Assembly (NCBI GenBank): GCA_951213105.1
Contig: OX578138.1
Coordinates: 63,835,040 to 63,899,039 of the forward strand
DNA: 64,000 nucleotides
From: Amaurobius ferox
Taxonomy: Eukaryota; Arthropoda; Arachnida; Araneae; Amaurobiidae
Reading direction: 5' to 3'
Of the stretch, positions 24,030 through 35,934 are shown in pieces; the stretch's first letter is position 1, and every line of letters starts with the position of its first letter. Below the pieces are notes generated by a model. The model did no database searches, had not been told where the DNA came from, and saw nothing but the letters and a program-made list of their open reading frames with translations. A program made the translations under genes and the position numbers.

Positions 24030-24720
24030 AATTGTGTGTTGGAGGTTGGGATACAGATCCATATTTGCTTCCTAGAAGCAAGATAAAACGGAAAAAAAAA
24101 CCTGCCTTGAATATGCAGAGTTAAATCTTGAGATAAAAAGACCTGTTAGATAAAAAAAAAATGTTAGAGAAAAAGACCTTGAATATGCAGAGTTAGAAGA
24201 TCCTGATTGGTGACAAAAATTCTATTTCATGGTGAATATGACTTCCCATTTAAACATACTGAATAAGAAACTGCAGGAAAAAATGAAATCCAGCAGTTTT
24301 GCTTTCAAAAGTCCTTTCCTTTGAACGAAAATTATGTTTGTTTGCGACAGACCTAGGGAAAGACACATTATTACATTTTTCTATATTAAAGAAATATCAA
24401 TAAGAACAAGCCTATAATAATTTCATAAATGCAAACTTTTTCGAGCAAATAGGGGTAAATATACTATCTGAATTTAGTGGTAGATCTGAGAAGTTTTGAA
24501 AAGACAAGGCAACGTTGTCGTTTTTATTGAGACCACTTGAAATTAATCCTAACGAATTAAATTTTTTACCTTTCGCTGGAATTGGTGAAACTACATTGCA
24601 GCTGAGTTAGAGGACCTGGAAACGAAGGACTTGTGGAAGAAATATCTTAAAGCTGATCTTGAGGATTTGGGAAGATAAAAATCTGCCCTTGCAATACAAC
24701 ACAATAAGCTCTGAAATAGA
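24030..24720 (+). pseudogene. Decayed coding-like remnant, possibly a transposase
   Basis: Short open stretches on the plus strand, such as YEGGKKYIEKLCVGGWDTDPYLLP (from about 24005) and KDKATLSFLLRPLEINPNELN (from about 24506), broken by stops and shifts. The second has a helical pattern I associate with the N-terminal part of domesticated hAT-like proteins, but I cannot name it. It lies in an intron. Confidence 0.3.
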
Positions 24721-25376
24721 AAACCTTAAAAAGCAAGATCAGATTGATTGTATTTGATATTCCGTCTGTCTGTCTGTAGTCAATTTCTTGTGTACATGAT
24801 AGCGACCACACATGTTAATGGATTTTTACGAAACCTTATATTCGGCTTTGTTAGCAAAAAATCTAGAACTAGATAGAATTTTTTCTTAATTTGAGCGAAA
24901 ACTTTGAAACTAACCCAAAATTTTATATATATTTTTTAATATGGCAGCATAAGGCAACATTTGACATAATCATGCATAACTGGGTTTATTTATGGCTTGA
25001 TTCTGAGACTTAAGTTTCAATCACTGTTGACAAAAATAGCCGCGATACAATTTTTTTTATTCGTGACATCATTAGTTCCCCCTCTCGAGCAAAATCCCCC
25101 CCCCCAACGGGGATTACATTGTCAAGTATGGTATCGATCAGTTTGAAAGATTTTGTCAAGACCTTTAAAGTGAAGGGCAACACATTATAATTGCAATCAT
25201 TTGGGTGGATCCGCAATACCAATTTTTTAAAATATTTCTTGCAAAATTTGTAAAAGAAAAGTTACTAAAATATGGATTCTGGTATGAGAGAGTCGAGTTG
25301 AGCTGCACTCCAGTTAGTTTAACTTTAGTTTATACAATAACTAAATAGATATTTTATTTGTATCCATATTCTATAG

Positions 25377-25528
25377 GATTGGGAACGAATATTCTCCCCA
25401 CTTCTCAACTGCTTCGGCGCAGCTACGTCCAGGAGTTTGATGGAAATGGTAAAAGAGACTTTGAAGTACATCATCAATCGAATTTCTTACGAGGAATCAG
25501 CTTCAGTATTGAGTTCAACAAATCAAAA
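25377..25528 (+). CDS. TOGARAM1: TOGARAM1/crescerin-like gene, exon
   Basis: Acceptor TTCTATAG and donor AA|GTAAAC. It starts in phase 0, matching the previous exon, and runs 50 codons plus two bases. It starts DWERIFSPLL. The middle (SRSLMEMVKETLKYIINRIS) resembles the TOGARAM HEAT helix in which a conserved R-E-D-V-x-x-A-L-x-x-M-V stretch is expected. The phase 2 end joins the G that opens the next exon, giving Lys. The short 1.6 kb intron before it holds a decayed coding-like remnant. Confidence 0.72.
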
Positions 25529-26174
25529 GTAAACTATAGTTGAATAAATATCGTTAAGATTGTATTCCCAATATATTTACAAGTAGAAGTAAAAAGTGTA
25601 GTTTTTTTTTTTTAATTACCCCCTTTCTATTATTTGTAAATAACTAAAATATATGAAAAATGTATTTCTTTAAATATATGTAACTTAAATGTATGAAAGA
25701 CAACGACATATCAAATTTGGACTTTCTAGCTGCTCCAGTTCTCAAAATATTCCCGATAAACGAGTACATTCCTATGACGGGCCCAGAACCGGCTAGTCTG
25801 ATCTGATTCAAAATCAAAAGAATGAAAATATGTCGTAACAGGCAACTTCATGATAAATTTGGACTTTCTAGCTGATCCGGTTTTTGAGTTATTTCTCAAA
25901 AACCACAAACATTGACAAACACCAGAATTAAATAAAACGTTGTAAAAATATAAAAATCCGCGAGTGATACGATAGCACAGAATCCATATCCTAAACAATT
26001 AAAGACAAATTCTTACCATTTTTAGCATTATAAAAATCACTCTGTAGTTACACATAGTAACATTATTTTATAAACCTAAGTACTTCCATTTATAAATCCT
26101 GGTTCATAAAGTTTTTACAAATTTTATATTTTTTTCTTATAGCCATGCATTTTTAATTATAACATTCGCCTATA

Positions 26175-26478
26175 GCGACTGAAAAGTGAGCCATTGCAAC
26201 GTTGCCCCAGCGAACCACAGAGGCGGATCACTTTGCTCCCTTCGGCATCACACTTAGACCGAAACCCAGTGAGGGTGACATCCACAGGAACCGTAGCCTC
26301 CTTTCCCAATCACCAACCTTTCTAAATCAATTTCGGACCCACAGATTTAACGTGCCCGTGCTCGATTTAACGGCGCCCGTGCTCCAGATAGACGCGGGAA
26401 TAGTTTGAACAACTCTGGAAACCGAACTCTGATCCTCCGAGTGCAATCCCTGTGTCTTATCCACTGGCCAATCCCGCC
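26175..26478 (-). mobile_element. Second tRNA-derived SINE subfamily sharing the central body
   Basis: On the minus strand: a tRNA-like head (TGGCCAGTGGATAAGACAC and a decayed B box CAGAGTTCGGTTTCC), then a body alignable with 35638-35925 (CTGTGGGTCCG; AGGTTGGTGATTGGGAAAGG; CCTCACTGGGTTTCGGTCTA). The 3' end is different and lacks the hairpin. Ends are approximate and I saw no clear target duplication. Confidence 0.7.
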
Positions 26479-26583
26479 ATTTTCCTGTTATTCTAAATGG
26501 CATCTTTTCACCTGGTTTTCAACAATCATTTCCGCATGAAAGATCAAATTTTTAAAAAAAATCGCAATTTTAAATATACAATA

Positions 26584-27918
26584 AGTGACAGAGGAAATGA
26601 GACACCAAGAAGGAGTGGGCAGAAAAATATGCAAATTGCAGGGTAGACACAACTCACCGAGTTATGTAAATGATGCGAAATGCGCAGTTGTCCCGCGCAC
26701 GTTGAGTGAGATATAAGGGAAGGAATCTGCAAAATCGGCAATAGTCGCGCTGCTCTGTCTGCCAGGGAAATCATTTTGCAATTGTTTTTTATCTCGGAGG
26801 AAACGTGTTAGTAGCAGAGAATGCCAGACCGCCCCCAACCTAGGCAGTTCCAGCAGACAGACGATTTCACGAGGGGTATGGTGATCGGGCTCAGAAGAGT
26901 AGGTTGATCCATACGTCAAATCTCAGTGGACAGCCACCTATACCCGTCCACAGTGCACCAGCTGTGGCGAAGATGGTTGGAACAAAGGAATGTGGCACGA
27001 TTGAGGGGTGGCGAGAGGACACCCTTGATACTCCCATATCGACCAGGACCATTATCCGCCGATTGGTTGCCGACGACCTGCACTCATGGCGCCCGTTAAG
27101 AAGACTGCCATTGACCCAACAGCACAGACGCCACCGTTTGCAATGATGTTGGGATAGAGCCACGCGGACAGTGGAATGACACAGGGTCGTATTCTCAGAC
27201 GAGTCACGCTTCTATTTTAGCAATGAAAGTCGCCGTGTACGAGTCTGGCGCCGAAATGGTGACAGGCCCAATCCGACCGCATCTGTGGAACGCCACACCG
27301 CGCGATAGCGCGGCATCATGGTTTGGGGCGCCATCGCCTACGATAGCAGGTCACATCCGGTCCGTATTGAGGGCACTATGACGGCCCAACGATACGTGGA
27401 TGACGTGCTGCGGCCGGTGACACTACCCCTCCCTCAGAGGTTGCCCAATGCCATTTACAAGCAGGATAACGCCCGATCACACACGGCACGCATCAGCCTA
27501 CATACCTTGCAAGGCACCCAGGTGCTTCTCTGGCCACCAGTCTCCCCTGATCTCTCAGCAATCGAACATGTCTGGGACGTGATTGGACGTCGCTTGCGTG
27601 CGCTGCCACCGCTGAGTTTAGAAGACGAACTCTAGCAAATGGTTGACAGGGAATGAGCAGCCATCCCTCGGAACACCCCCAGCACGTTCATTGACACTGT
27701 ACCTAGACGTGTTGTTACCTGTATCACCGCCCGCGGTGGTCCTACAGCCTACTGATCCTACTTTTTTTAAAGCCTACTGATCAGACGGTGTTATCCCTCA
27801 GTGTATAAGTGTATCATGTCGCAATAAACATCTTATTGTCCGTTGCTTTCTCTCTCTGTTTGCCGATTTTCATCGTTTTCTACCCACTCCTTCTTGGTGT
27901 CTCAATTTTACTATCAAG
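26584..27918 (+). mobile_element. Tc1-like transposon, inactive, second family
   Basis: Subterminal inverted repeats GAGACACCAAGAAGGAGTGG at 26599 and 27881-27904 (complement), TA at both ends (26582-26583, 27919-27920). About 1335 bp. The outer few bases of the repeats have diverged, so ends may be off by a few bases. Confidence 0.83.
26822..27754 (+). pseudogene. Tc1-like transposase, broken
   Basis: Catalytic motifs VVFSDESRF (near 27190), QDNARSHTA (near 27465) and SPDLSAIEHVWD (near 27546) are all readable, so the catalytic triad survives. Stop codons interrupt it, for example TAG at 27306-27308 just before the GIMVWGAIAY stretch, and more in the N-terminal half. The longest intact part is 27318-27635. 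Confidence 0.83.
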
Positions 27919-28199
27919 TAATATATATGATACAGATTTTTTTTTTTTAATTCACCCTTTTTATGAATTTCCCTTAATTCAAAATTCCTACTCTCGGTCT
28001 ACAAGCTCACAAAATGGGCAATTAATTTTTAATTTTAAAACATTCCTAAAGATCACCTACAACTCCAATAAGGTAAATTACTTTAAGCGCCATGGTCAAA
28101 CTCTCCTTGTGAATTATGAAGATTCATGCAACTTCCTCGGTCTTGGGAGCTCTAAAATGTAAACCATCTTCTGCAAAAGCCTACAAAAGATGGCACTTC

Positions 28200-28740
28200 G
28201 TACGATAAGAGTTTGCAATTTCATTCCAGTAACTCAACGTTAGATCGTCGGCTGGCCAGACCCGGCCCGGTAAGATCTGTGGTTCAATTTCCGCTTGGGA
28301 GCAGCAGGGTTCTTTACAATGCCGCTCGAACAAATTAATCCTGTAGGTTAGTACAGTGATGTTGGGGTCAGAAAGTGACTCTAGTACGATTAGTATGGAA
28401 TTAGTGGACTCTAGTGCATTGGGGGTCGATTTCAAAGGGAAGGGGAGATAACGACCACTCAAGATACTAACCTGAGTAAAAATAGTAGTATCAGAAGGCT
28501 AACCTGAGGCAAAAATAGCAGGAGATGACCTATCAGATTATCAAGTTGCACTTCAATCTGCCATTAGCAGGAAGAGCATGCAGAATTCACTTCGACGATA
28601 AGAGCTTGCAATTCCATTCCAGTAGCTCAACGGTAGAGAGTCGGTTGACCAGTATGAAGATCCGTGGTTCGATTCCCAGTTGGGGCAGCAAGATTCTTTG
28701 CCGCTTGTGCAGGTCCTTGATGTAATTTCCCAGCTGCGGA
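28200..28740 (+). repeat. tRNA-like tandem units (two)
   Basis: Two tRNA-like cores about 400 bp apart: near 28227-28320 (decayed) and 28590-28690 with A-box-like AGTAGCTCAACGGTAGAG and B-box-like GTGGTTCGATTCCCAG. The spacer carries GTAGGTTAGTNCAGTGATGT-like text also seen at 39690. No complete cloverleaf found. Confidence 0.7.
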
Positions 28741-29437
28741 CTTCGAAATAAACTTCGCCATTTTATGAATTATGTTTGACTCCGTAAGTCGAAGCGTCTC
28801 GGAATATTTTCTTCGTCTCTCCGACTGTTACTGCATCATCATACACATAAAATGCATATATGTTAATTATCGACCGGACAGATTGCAAGCACGGCTCTAT
28901 GCATTTCCGTTTTGTAACTGCCATTAATTGCATGCGGACGAAACTTGATTAAAATCTTTTAAAATGCAAATGGATGGAGAATATCCTCATATTGCGTGTA
29001 TTGACAGCTGAGCGCATACATTATATAGTGTTTAAAAGGGTGATTAGAACAACTCATGCATAATAACCGAAAAACGCTCAAAAGCTGATATATAATAAAA
29101 ACCCAATAATAAAAAAAAAACTTTGCAAATGCAATATAGACACAAATATATACAGGTCAACCAGTTTCAGGGCAGAAAACAGGCTTCTTTTGGTCGAATT
29201 TATTTGAATAAGTGAAGCCGCGTTTCTTGTTTCTCCTGAAGAAGAAGAATGTTTTCTTCCTTAGAAACCGATTAAGCATATATTTGCATCCATTCTGCAT
29301 TTACGAAGTTCGTATAATATTCTTGCATAATAGTAAGAATGAGACGCTAAAAGAAAACTGGGGAATCTTTTCTGTCAGACGCTTTCCAGCATTTGTTGGT
29401 GCGGCTGCATTGTCTTTTTATCTCGAAGAAGGAAGCT

Positions 29438-29486
29438 TCGTCTTCGACCCAGACCGTCCGACCTGCCCGAAAGTGTAAGGTATCTG
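29438..29486 (-). mobile_element. Solo 3' hairpin insertion, 49 bp, truncated within the hairpin
   Basis: The minus strand holds the 3' half of the hairpin (GGACGGTCTGGGTCG). Target copies TCGAAGAAGGAAGCT (29423-29437) and TCGAAGAAAGAAGCT (29487-29501) differ at one base. Confidence 0.72.
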
Positions 29487-30329
29487 TCGAAGAAAGAAGC
29501 TGTCGTTTGTCTTTGAAGCCAATTGATACAGTTATTAAATCGTCTTATGCTGTGATATTAATGAAGCTTTTGCTGTGAAATTAAAGCCGCAGGTTAGATA
29601 CAGTGAAGTCTGAATAATATCGAAATTGAAATTTTACTAAGACGCTACGATTTGCAAGTTCATACATATAAATTGTTGGAGCCCCTACAAACATTTATCA
29701 AAGGGCTTTCCAACCCTTATTTGATTTTCCCCTCTTTGATTATTTTTCATGTCTTTCCTTCCCTCAAAATTAAAAAAAAAGAAATTGGAAGCACGAATTC
29801 CCATTGGCACTATGAATCCCCTACTCGACTAGAATCCCTCCCTCCATATATGGGTGACCCAGCGATCTGTGACAGCTATTTCAATTCACATCGAGATTTA
29901 TATCAAACAGGATTCTGTTCTATATTTTTTAAATGCACGGGAATGAAGAGCTCGTACAAATCACAAATTCCCCTTTAGTCTGAGAGGGTAGTATGTAGGC
30001 TTTAGTTCAAATAGAGAAAAAAATATATGGATAGATCAGTAATGCAGCCAGCCAGAGATAGGCTGTTCGATTCCCCTCTGAGGCTTAATTCTATGCATAC
30101 TTCTATATTGTAAGACGATATTTGACGTAAAAAAGAAATGGCGATGGCTCCAGTCCAATGGAGCCTAACAGGTTTTGCATGAATAACGTCTTGTTAAATG
30201 AAACTCCAATAAATTCTAAAAAGTTTAATCATTGTTGTTTTCAGTCTCATTTGTTTCGTTTACAACAGATAATATGGGCCTATAGAAACTCTAAAGTAAA
30301 ATACATAATTGAAACAACTTAATTTAAAT

Positions 30330-30605
30330 TACGAGAGAATATCGAGTTTTGGTCGCGCGTAATAAGTTTTACATCCGGATCTGACACAATTTGATGTTGA
30401 ACATCGTCTGCAAAAAGTCTAATAACTTTTGCAGATGACTGGCTGCTCGATGCCTACATTCAAATAACCAACTTATAGAATAGGCATATTCGAAATGCGG
30501 AAGTTCCTCACTATTATATTTCGAAAACTAAGAACACGATTCGAAATCCAATTATACATCTTTGTAGAACTTTCAAAGGGCTATAAATTACTTCCTTACT
30601 ATCAG
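30330..30605. repeat. Dispersed non-coding repeat (family F)
   Basis: AACATCGTCTGCAAAAAGTC... and TTCGAAATCCAATTATACATC... recur at 32815-33240; shorter matches at 2640-2760, 38094-38190 and 40640-40770. Confidence 0.55.
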
Positions 30606-30774
30606 GGGCGGTTATTGGAGAGGCCGCTGGTACGCGCGGCGAAACACTCCAAAAGAAAACACTCCAAATTATTTTTTTAGCTATATAGATTTATCACACT
30701 TTCTTTTGAAAAAAAATCTGAATTTTCAATTCAATTGAATCGAGAATAGTGACGCAATATGTCACTAGATGGGA

Positions 30775-30821
30775 GCACTACAGCTTTCGTGAGGGAAGGA
30801 GATCCACAAAAGCTGTAGTGC
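30775..30821 (+). other. Perfect 13 bp inverted repeat with 21-base loop
   Basis: GCACTACAGCTTT (30775-30787) and AAAGCTGTAGTGC (30809-30821). It stands in intron DNA with no recognised repeat around it. Too short for a usual pre-miRNA unless the flanks add pairs. Confidence 0.6.
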
Positions 30822-31729
30822 ATCGAATTTTCAACACATAGGGGAAAATACAGGGATATTTGTTAAAGCCGCGTGCCTTTTACCGAGTTCTACTCAGCGA
30901 ACGAATGGTATGGGAACAATATTAAAAATTTGGCGGGATAGAAACAGACATTGCAGTTTTACAACTTTTTATGTGTCGCGTTTTGCGAGCTCTTCTTGCC
31001 AAAGAGAAATAGAAGAGTAGTAAAACATGAAGAGGGACCTCTCAATTTGGCTCGGTTTCGCTAATTTGGCTTCAATTTTCTACATTTAAGAATGTGTGTT
31101 GTTCTCTTTCTAGTCTTTTTTATGAATAAATTTGGAAGTTTAAATAAGCATTTGAACAAGTGAGTGGATTAAATGTGTGTGTGGTGGTGGTGATGGTGAT
31201 GGGGATTGTTTATTATATTTTAAGGGTTTCTGTCTATCATGAGTAAAATGTTTTGCTTGGGACACTCAGTTTGAAGAATCACTTTACCCAGCTAACTGTC
31301 TTACTTATTGAAGTTGTTTCGCATTTCGTCATTTCTAATGTAGTGTGGTTATGTCCTTCGGGAAAAGGGTCATTTCTGATTTCTGGCAGTTCTGTGCTCT
31401 GGCTGATCTGCTGGCGACGAATTCCAAGATGTTTGATTTAAAATTAGTTCTTTAAACGTCAGAGTTTCCAATTTTTGGCATACCCGTGACCGATAGGCTA
31501 ATTTCAGTGACACTTTCAGAAATGTGTTGTTTCGGACATTTCGTTTGAAGGGTCACTTGACTGTAGTTATAGTCTCTGAACCCAGCTGTTTACTTTTTCA
31601 GCTATTTAACATTCAAAATACCTAAAAATTAAAGAAATTCTAAATATTTGTTAAAAAAAACTTTAAAATTAGATTTTCAATATTATTCTTTTATCTGACG
31701 TCGTTTCCCTCGAAAGTTTGACCCTCGCT

Positions 31730-32670
31730 GGTGATCATGTTGCTCAGATACCCTCTGGGCATAAATTTTACTTGAGGTAGCCCCCAAATATCTTATCTCG
31801 GCTTCTAATTAAGCGATTTTGATTCTGATGATAGTTATAGTCTCTGAACCCTCTGTACGTGTCACCTGAATATACATATTTTGTGTCAGCCCCTGGGCGT
31901 AACTTTTAGTTTAACTAGCCCCACAATTTTTCATTCCGTTTCCTAATTGAGCGATTGTAGTTCTGCTAGTATAGTCTCTGCACCATATCCCTTAGATATG
32001 TATCTTTAGAGTGACAACGCTCTGAGCGTAACTTTTACTTCAGTTACCCCCCCCCCTCAAATTTCTCATTTCACCTCCTAATTGAGCGATTTTGATTCTG
32101 CTGATGGTTGTAGTCTGCACCATATGTACGTCTCACCTTGATATACATATTTGATTGATATAATATACATGCGTTTTTAGTGTCAACTCCCTGGGCGTAA
32201 CGTTTAGTTTAACTAGCCCCCCCCCCCCCAATTTTACATCTCAGTTCCTAATTGAGCTATTTTGATTCTGCTGGTTGCCATAGTCTCAGCAACATTTGTA
32301 CATGTGACCTGGATATACATATTTTTGTGTCAACCCCCGAGTGTAAATTTTAGTTTAACTATCCACCACAATTTTACATATCTGTTCCTAATTGAGCGAT
32401 TTTTGTTCTGATGGTGGCTATAGTTTCAGTAGCATTTGTACATGTCACCTGAATATGCATCTTTAACGTGACAAATCCCTGAACGTAACTTTTACTTCAG
32501 TTACCCCCTCCCCCCCCCCCCCCCCCAAATTTTCAATCTCACCTCCTAATCCACCGATTTTGATTTTACTGGTGACTATAATCTCTGAACTATCTGTACG
32601 TATCACAAGAATATGCATATTTTTTTAAGCCAACCCCCTGGGCGTAACATTTAGTTTACCTATCCCCCAC
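31730..32670. repeat. Satellite of about seven 130-170 bp units
   Basis: Each unit has CTGGGCGTAACTTTTAGTT, then a C run, CTCCTAATTGAGCGATTTT, GATTCTGCTG and TGTACGTGTCACCTG. The GGGCGTAAC-like landmarks fall near 31758, 31896, 32025, 32194, 32336, 32481 and 32638. Confidence 0.85.
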
Positions 32671-32814
32671 AATTTTACTTTAATGTAAATTAGGACTATG
32701 TAATGGTTTTACCAGGAGGAATGCATTCACATGTGTCCAGGAATTTTATAAACGAGCAAGCAGATGGAAGGTATGTTATTTTACTTAATACATCCATCGT
32801 TTCCAACCTGGTTT

Positions 32815-33240
32815 GAAATCCATTTATATATCTTTGTAGAACTTTTAAAAAGCTAAAATTACTTCCTTACCATTCATATTAAAACAACTGAATTTAAATT
32901 ACAAGAGAATATCGAGTCTTGGCCGTGCGTAATAGGTTTTACATCAGAATCTGATACAGGTTTACATTGAACATCGTCTGCATAAAGTCTAATAACTTTA
33001 CATTTTATGGTTGCTTGATGTCTAACGTTAAAATAACCAACTAATAGAATAGGCATATTCGAAACTCCGAAGTTCCTAGCTGTTGTAACCACTATAGTTA
33101 GAAAACTAAGAACACTATTCGAAATCCAATTATATATCCTTGTTGAACTTTTAAAAGGCTATAAATTACTTCCTTATACTATTCATGGCTAGCACTTTTA
33201 GTTTTCGAGATCTAAACATTATTAGCAAAAAGACGGGCTT
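32815..33240. repeat. Dispersed non-coding repeat (family F), second copy
   Basis: Matches 30330-30605, with GAACATCGTCTGCATAAAGTC and a final TTTTAGTTTTCGAGATCTAA. Confidence 0.55.
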
Positions 33241-33549
33241 TGAAATGAACTCGCGCATATATGAAGTATCGAGCTGTGAAAGATTTAAATTAAAACTTAA
33301 TTTAACAAATAATTATGAAAGAAGAAGTATAAAAAATTAATTTCAAGATTTGAGAATCCTAATTTGAACATTATCAAGTATGGTATCAATTGAAATATTT
33401 TTTCAAGCCTTTTACAGTGAAAGGTAACATGTTATAATTGTGACCATTTGGACCAACAATACGGACTTTTCAAAATTTTTCTTTCAAAAGAAATTTGCAA
33501 AAATTTACAAAAAAAATTTCACAAGCTACTTAAAATTTACATTAATAAC

Positions 33550-34425
33550 ACATTTCTCCATCCGTCCGTCTCTGTAACGTTTGACGACAAATTTTGCGGG
33601 ATATCGCCAACTTAGCGACTTTTTTAATGTTGCAAATTTGATGAAAATATCACCAATTCTTTTAAGTATGTCGCCAAATCGATAAAAATTATCGCCAAAT
33701 TGATAAAAATGATGCTAAATCAATTAAATTAAATGTGTTTTGTTAGGATATAGTACTGTAATAATGTTTCAGTATAGTATGTTTGTCAGTCCAACCGTCC
33801 CACTTGGCTACAAATTTCACGACTCTTTTTAAATGTTGCCAATGGAACAAAGTATCGCCAAATAAACGAAAATGTCTCCAAATTGATAAAATGACCCTAA
33901 CTTGATAATAATGAAGCATAATTGATGAAATTCTGCAAAATTAAGTTCAAATTCCTTGATAATCGAAGTTGCTTTGTGAGAATTATTAATTTAATATCTT
34001 AATAACCCATTTCTCTATCCGTCCATTCATAACGCTTAAATAAAAATTTGGCAGGAGACATTGCCAACTTGACGAGTTTTTTTGTTTTGTTTTTTTAAAT
34101 GTTGCCAAATTGACAAAAATATCGTCAAATCGATAAAAAAAATATCGCGAAATTGATAAACATGGCGCTAAATCAATGAAATTAATAGCGTTTTATTAAA
34201 AGATAGTATTGTAATGAAAATGATGTATCGGTATCGCTTGTCGGTCAGTCTAACCGTATCTGGAAAAATCTTTGTTCCAAACGATCACAATTATAGCATG
34301 ATACCTGGTACGGTTGTAAAATTTGAACAAAAAAAATCACAAAATGGATTCTGGTATGAAAAAGTCAAATTTTACTCTGAAAGAAGTACACTCATTGCAT
34401 TATAAAGTCATGCGCTGCCTACATC
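33550..34425 (-). repeat. Decayed family B-related array
   Basis: About three units of ATTTCTCTATCCGTCC...GCCAACTTAGCGACTTTTT...GATAAAAATGATGCTAAATC, ending with the B-type terminal sequence GTCATGCGCTGCCTACATCA (34408-34430). Confidence 0.55.
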
Positions 34426-34555
34426 ACATTTTTTAACCATCTTTCTTTTTCTTTCTGCTACTGATATTAAAATCTAAAATATTAGCTTTGCATTCTTTTC
34501 TTGATTCTTTTTAAACCTTTTCTTGACTTCTATTGATATTGTCTCCAAATTTTAG

Positions 34556-34708
34556 GCTGAAACATGTAAAATCAAGAATACTTTTGGCTAAGCTGTTGAT
34601 AAAGGTTGTGATCGAACTTAATCTCCACAATATTTTAACTGATGAGAACAAGGTGGGAGCTAATATTCTAAAGACTGCTGCGGAACTACTAATATTTCCT
34701 TCCACAAG
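34556..34708 (+). CDS. TOGARAM1: TOGARAM1/crescerin-like gene, exon with partly duplicated 3' half
   Basis: Acceptor AAATTTTAG and donor ACAAG|GTAAAT. One completing base, 50 codons, two trailing bases. The product LKHVKSRILLAKLLIKVV..., then ILKTAAELLIFPSTR, fits the last HEAT repeat of the TOGARAM TOG domain (helices before the conserved T-R-Y-Y-G-R-K motif). The Arg-completing phase joins directly to YYGKK of the next exon, a strong check on the model. The 3' half of this exon, with its donor and some intron, is repeated about five more times just downstream (34757-35380). The 9 kb intron before it holds a dead Tc1 element, a SINE and the 140 bp satellite. Confidence 0.75.
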
Positions 34709-34756
34709 GTAAATTGATAAAATCCAGTTCAATACCTGTAATTTTATACAGAGAAA

Positions 34757-35380
34757 TATTTTAATTGAAGAGAACGACGTGGGATCTATTATTCTAAAGA
34801 CTGCTGCTGGACTACGAACATTTCCTTCCACAAAGTAAATTGATAAAATCCAGATCAATACCTGTAATTTTATACAGAGCAATATTTTAATTGAGGAGAA
34901 CAGCATGGGATCTATTATTCTAAAGACTGCTCTTGACTACTAATATTTCCTACCTAAGGTAAATTGATAACATCCAGTTTAATACTTGTAATTTTATACA
35001 GAGCAGTATTTTAATTGAGGAGAACACAGCGTGGGATCTATTATTCTAAAGACTACTGCTGGACTACTAGTATTTCCTTCCACAAGGTAAATTGAAAACA
35101 TCAGTTGTAATTTTATACTGAGCAATATTTTAATTGAGGAGAACAGCATGGGATCTATTATTCTACAGACTTCTCTAGACTACTAATATTTCCTTCCCAA
35201 GGTAAATTGATAAAATCCAGTTTAATACTTATAATTTTATACATAGCTATATTTTAATTGAGGAGAACAACGTGGGATCTATTATTCTAAAGACTGCTGC
35301 TGGATTACTAATATTTCCTTCCAGAAGGTAAACTGATAAAATCCAATTCAACACCTGTAATTTTATGCAGAACAGGGAAA
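34757..35380 (+). repeat. Tandem copies of the 3' half of the TOGARAM1-like exon at 34556
   Basis: Five diverged copies of AATATTTTAATTGAGGAGAAC...CTTCCACAAGGTAAATTG, period about 116-125 bp. Each has a possible acceptor (TTTTATACAG or similar) before and a GT donor after the exon-like part. Two copies carry one- to four-base deletions that shift the frame. Confidence 0.87.
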
Positions 35381-35637
35381 TTTTGATAAAACGCTAAACC
35401 TATAAAAAAAAAACAGTAATATGTACACAATAAACTCCTTGGTAATAATGGCATAAATAAAAATTTAATGATTTAAATATCTGTAATGTGCATAGCAAAT
35501 ATTGTTAACACTATTATGTTCCCTATCATACATTGTGTATGTGTAGGAAAAGGATTGGAATAATATCGGAACTTAAAATTTTCAATGAATTTCACGTTTA
35601 GACAAACCATAGAAGACAAACCAGCTATGTATGAGTG

Positions 35638-35925
35638 TTGTTGTTGAGACTCACACCGTACAACCTACCAGAAGGGTGTAAGGTAACCATTTTGGACGGC
35701 CGGGAAGAGCCACCTAATTTTGACCGGAACCCAGTGGGGAAAGCATGCACGGGGATCGTACCCTCCTTCCTCTACCACCAACCTCTTGGAAGGACTTGCG
35801 GACCCACATGTTTAACGTGATCGTACTCCGCGTGAATACGGCGGCAGTTTTGGCAGCGGGGGGAATCAAACCCGGGCCTACCGAGTGCAATTCCCGTGCG
35901 CTAACCACTGCGCTAGCACACCCCT
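35638..35925 (-). mobile_element. Full-length tRNA-derived SINE with hairpin tail
   Basis: On the minus strand: tRNA-like head with A box TAGCGCAGTGGTTAGCGC and B box GGGTTTGATTCCCC, the shared body, a decayed hairpin and CAACAACAAC tail. Target copies AGCTATGTATGAGTG (35623-35637) and AGCTGTATGTGAGTG (35926-35940). It is 288 bp, the usual size of a tRNA SINE, and the likely parent architecture of the 5S chimera at 4005. Confidence 0.87.
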
Positions 35926-35934
35926 AGCTGTATG

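Noticed and set aside
28590..28690. Genuine tRNA gene
   Set aside because: A- and B-box-like motifs are present but I could not form a proper acceptor stem or anticodon arm, and the unit is tandemly repeated with a long spacer.
31730..32670. CRISPR-like array
   Set aside because: Repeat units are 130-170 bp and imperfect, without short identical repeats and unique spacers; the DNA is eukaryotic.
34511..34906. 131-codon minus-strand frame
   Set aside because: It is the antisense of the host exon and its tandem copies; its internal repetition follows from the tandem array.
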